Below, piece by piece: positions 61,457 through 64,000 of a stretch of 64,000 nt of DNA. The position numbers were made by a program, and so were the translations under genes. The stretch comes from Holothuria scabra (Eukaryota > Echinodermata > Holothuroidea > Aspidochirotida > Holothuriidae): NCBI GenBank assembly GCA_037179385.1, contig CM074188.1, positions 22,399,318 through 22,463,317 on the forward strand, written 5' to 3'. The stretch's first letter is position 1; every line of letters starts with the position of its first letter. The notes under the pieces were generated by a model. That model saw nothing but the letters and a program-made list of their open reading frames with translations, was not told where the DNA came from and did not search any database.

Positions 61457-62719
61457 CAGTGCTGAAGTCGAGACCAGCATATCCGAGACCAAGACCGAGA
61501 TCAGAAGGTGTCGAGACCGAGACCGACAAGGTCCGAGACCGAAAGTACATGTTGCATAATTAAATAAACTGTCCAAAGTCCTGGATACTTTTTACCTAAC
61601 TTTATAACCTAATGCTCTAAAAATGACAGACATACAGCACCAAGAGTGCATCGTCAGTGATTTGTACTTGTTTAATGTTTACAATCATTTGCCAAACATA
61701 GAATTCATAACTTGATCTAATCCAAGTAGTATTTTACTAATGTGGCCCCCATGGCCGTGTGGACTCTTTCTCTGGGGAAGGTGACTTTTCGCCCGACACT
61801 TAAGGCACCTAAGTCTGCCCGATTCAGCAAGGTATTGGGCAACTGTGCAGCTGCAGCCCACTGGCCCCCATCCCGTGCGGCCATAGTGGCTCTACTCGTT
61901 AAATTGGATTGAGTCAGTCAGTGCTACAGGTGTTTGGTGTTGTGAATTTGATGCGGTTGAGGAACATGAGTGTTGAAAGCATGTCTGCAGAGAGCGTGCT
62001 CGGTGTCGGACAAGGTTTGAGAAATTTTGATATGAAACTGGTATATTTGTTTACCTGTTTTTTAATTAAGCCAAATTAAGGGTCATTAATAGCCAGATAC
62101 GTAATAGCCAAAAACGGATAGCACCAAACAAAGACTGAGGATTTAGGGTAATCCAGCATACATAGTACAGCAATGCCTTGGAGTACCGGAGTGTTACTCC
62201 TGATTAACCTCATCTGTGTAATAGTCCAATGCAGTACTGTGTTACATTATTCTCATTGACCATGTTAAGACTCACTCACCAATTCCCAGAAGAAATTTGA
62301 TTTTAACCCTTATAGATGGAGTGTGTGGACTCAATAGATGAAAACTCCTTTCCTCAGTGATAAGCCTATTTTTCAAAGCCATTTACGTTTTTTGATAAAT
62401 AAACTATGAGTTTATAAGGGTGGGTGACGTTAGGTAAAATTTATTGTTATCCATCATAAATAACAATGGACAACAAGCACCTCACTCAAAAAGTGAAAGA
62501 ATAAATGAATAAAGTTATCTATGCATCTTACAATGTACGTAACACTTCCCTTTTTTATTTCAAACATTATTCATTTTAATAAAAACAAATAAAAATAAAA
62601 ACGAAAAATTTTTGGTCGGTCTCGAAGCGAGACCAGAACAATTTCTGAGACCGCAAGGGTCCGAGACCGAGACCGAAACCGAAAAAAACCGGTTTCGACG
62701 CTCGAGTACTACAACAGTT
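61457..62719. mobile_element. hAT-like element with GAGACC repeats, about 1.26 kb
   Basis: The left CAGTGCTGAAGTCGAGACC and right GACGCTCGAGTACTACAACA are related inverted ends with subterminal CCGAGACC clusters at both sides. Candidate octamers ACGCCGGG and ATGCCGGG flank it. A GC-rich segment at 61742-61905 (GGCCCCCATGGCCGTGTGG) may be a further insertion. Confidence 0.6.
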
Positions 62720-62811
62720 ATGCCGGGAAATAAGACTAACTGCCCCGACACATCACCAGTGGTGTTGCCGAAAAGTAGCTTTTGACAATTAGGTACACGG
62801 ATGAAGTTAAG

Positions 62812-63072
62812 TATAGACAAATCCGATCAGCGCTTGGGTCTAGTGACTGTAGGCAGCTATTAGTGGGGTCCATCAGCCTTAAACCGTCTTCATTTTTGTC
62901 TAGATGTAATGTCAAACCCTCATATGCAGTAAAACTGAATGAATCAAGAGGCATTTCAGGGTACAACCTTCCATGGCACAGGTAAGAAAGAAATTGAAAG
63001 GTTTAAAGGTTACTTAGACCCCAGCTATTACCGACTAAAATAAGACCATCTCTTGCTCTAAGGATTCGTAAA
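62812..63072 (+). mobile_element. M1 MITE copy
   Basis: TATAGACAAATCCGATCAGC at the left; GGGGTCCATCAGCCTTAAAC, GGCACAGGTAAGAAAGAAAT; the right end AAGGATTCGTAAAC is worn. Confidence 0.8.
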
Positions 63073-63432
63073 CAGGCCGGACTGAAGAAACTGGAAAGTA
63101 GACTACCGTAGTGTCATGGAACCTTTATCTCCTTGTATTTTGTAAAACACATGTAAAATGAAAAAAACGCGTCCGTCCATTGGTGCAGCAGCCATTTTAT
63201 TGCGGGATGTAAAAATCAAAAACACATTGAACATGTGAACAGTTATATCGGACTTCTTGTGAGTTGCAACATATTTTAGACACTTGAATAATATGAAAAA
63301 CAAGGCGGTCCAAGTTGAAGTTCAATTTATTTTCTTTTCATCCTCGGCAGAGGTACCAGAAATTGAATATAAAATATACAGACATGTCAACATGTGAAAA
63401 CGTAAAGCAGAACGATGAAAATAACGTTTTGT

Positions 63433-63660
63433 TAGGTGAGGTTTTACGGCTCAGTTTCCAATCAATTGGTTTAAGTCGAGCCGGTCACTTCCCTTTTCCC
63501 AGTTGTGGCTTACTGGCTTGTTTCCCCTACTCTATTGCTAATGCTGAGCACTAGGCACAATGGCAGTAGGTTTTTAAAGTCTTTGGTATGAACCGGCCAG
63601 GACTCGAACACCCGACTTCCCGACTGGAAGTCTGATGTTCTAACCACTTGACCATGCACA
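63433..63660 (-). mobile_element. tRNA-headed SINE, full reversed copy
   Basis: GGTTTTACGGCTCAGTTTCC, AAGTCGAGCCGGTCACTTCC, CTCTATTGCTAATGCTGAGC, then the reversed tRNA-like head CCAGGACTCGAACACCCGAC and TTCTAACCACTTGACCATGC (A box TGGTCAAGTGGTTAGAA when reversed). This copy shows the head best. Confidence 0.82.
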
Positions 63661-63787
63661 AAAGTATTGGTAAGGAAGGGAGAAAGTATATAATAACTTT
63701 AAAGTTTATAACAAACCAGCACCAGGAAAATACTTAACTAAATAAGCAATTTAACTAACGAAATTTTCTATAATTTAAAACTTGATA

Positions 63788-63852
63788 AGAAAAGTTTCCA
63801 ACCAATTGGTTAAAATCGGGCCGACCAAGGTTATTTTCCAGTTGTGGCAGAA
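63788..63852 (-). mobile_element. SINE tail fragment
   Basis: AGTTTCCAACCAATTGGTTA, AAATCGGGCCGACC and TTCCAGTTGTGGC match the SINE 3' part only. Confidence 0.6.
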
Positions 63853-64000
63853 ACGGTGGTAAGACACAGTTATAATGACAAAGAAACAAACTTTCAGTCA
63901 AATATCCGTATAGTGGAGAAAGGACTTGAAATCCTCATGGGCTGTGGTCACTTTCCAAAGGAAACTACCTCTCATTTTAAAATAACAGAATTATTTTGCA

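Noticed and set aside
63590..63660. Genuine tRNA gene
   Set aside because: The A- and B-box-like words are present, but the acceptor stem is not convincing and the same head is fused to a shared SINE body at other places.

Overview
The window is animal genomic DNA: AT-rich, long introns with GT/AG junctions, and dense in small dispersed repeats (inverted-repeat MITEs, tRNA-headed SINEs, hAT-like elements, a 145-bp tandem array). No bacterial-style gene packing is present. A marine invertebrate fits best, possibly an echinoderm such as a sea cucumber; that placement is a guess from general character, not from a diagnostic sequence.

Region 1 (2865-35349, + strand) is the 3' part of a furin-type proprotein convertase gene. 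Nine exon positions were reconstructed with consistent phases. They carry the catalytic His, the oxyanion Asn and the catalytic Ser, the P domain, one furin-type Cys repeat, a transmembrane segment and a cytoplasmic tail with YSKL and a CK2-type acidic cluster. With one version of the first exon the joined reading frame is 1740 nt (579 aa plus stop). The signal peptide, prodomain and the exon with the catalytic Asp must lie upstream of the window.

The main discovery candidate is at the start of this gene. Two different 77-nt exons, 2865-2941 and 7994-8070, encode the same segment of the catalytic domain with the same length and the same phases (0 to 2). Using both would shift the frame, so they should be mutually exclusive. 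They differ at the residue matching human furin Asp191, part of the S2 substrate pocket (Glu in one, Thr in the other), so splicing could tune substrate choice.

Region 2 (35.4-46.5 kb) has no confident protein gene. It holds the furin 3' flank and a 3-kb element (38360-41391) bounded by a perfect 12-bp inverted repeat. The element is filled with about 18 tandem units of a strikingly constant 145-bp period, many with a perfect DR1 nuclear-receptor motif (AGGTCA-A-AGGTCA). A candidate minus-strand first coding exon lies at 46529-46667.

Region 3 (47-64 kb) is repeat-rich. It contains the first two coding exons of an unrecognised secreted precursor (51224-51537, 54046-54181) with a signal peptide and an RQRR furin-type cleavage motif. 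It also has a SINE-like element whose head resembles the 5' end of U2 snRNA (a tandem dimer at 50.3-50.8 kb and a truncated copy with a target duplication at 56.1 kb), at least three hAT-like elements with 8-bp target duplications, and several tRNA-headed SINE copies.

MITE families, named here for reference: M1 (TIR TATAGACGAATCCG), M2 (TIR CCCTTTACCGTTGT, TTAA target), M3 (TTTAAAGG...GAGCAGTC ends) and M4 (TTAAAGGGCC...CTCACCCCAAAC ends). All were recognised by repeated occurrence inside this window, not by database search.
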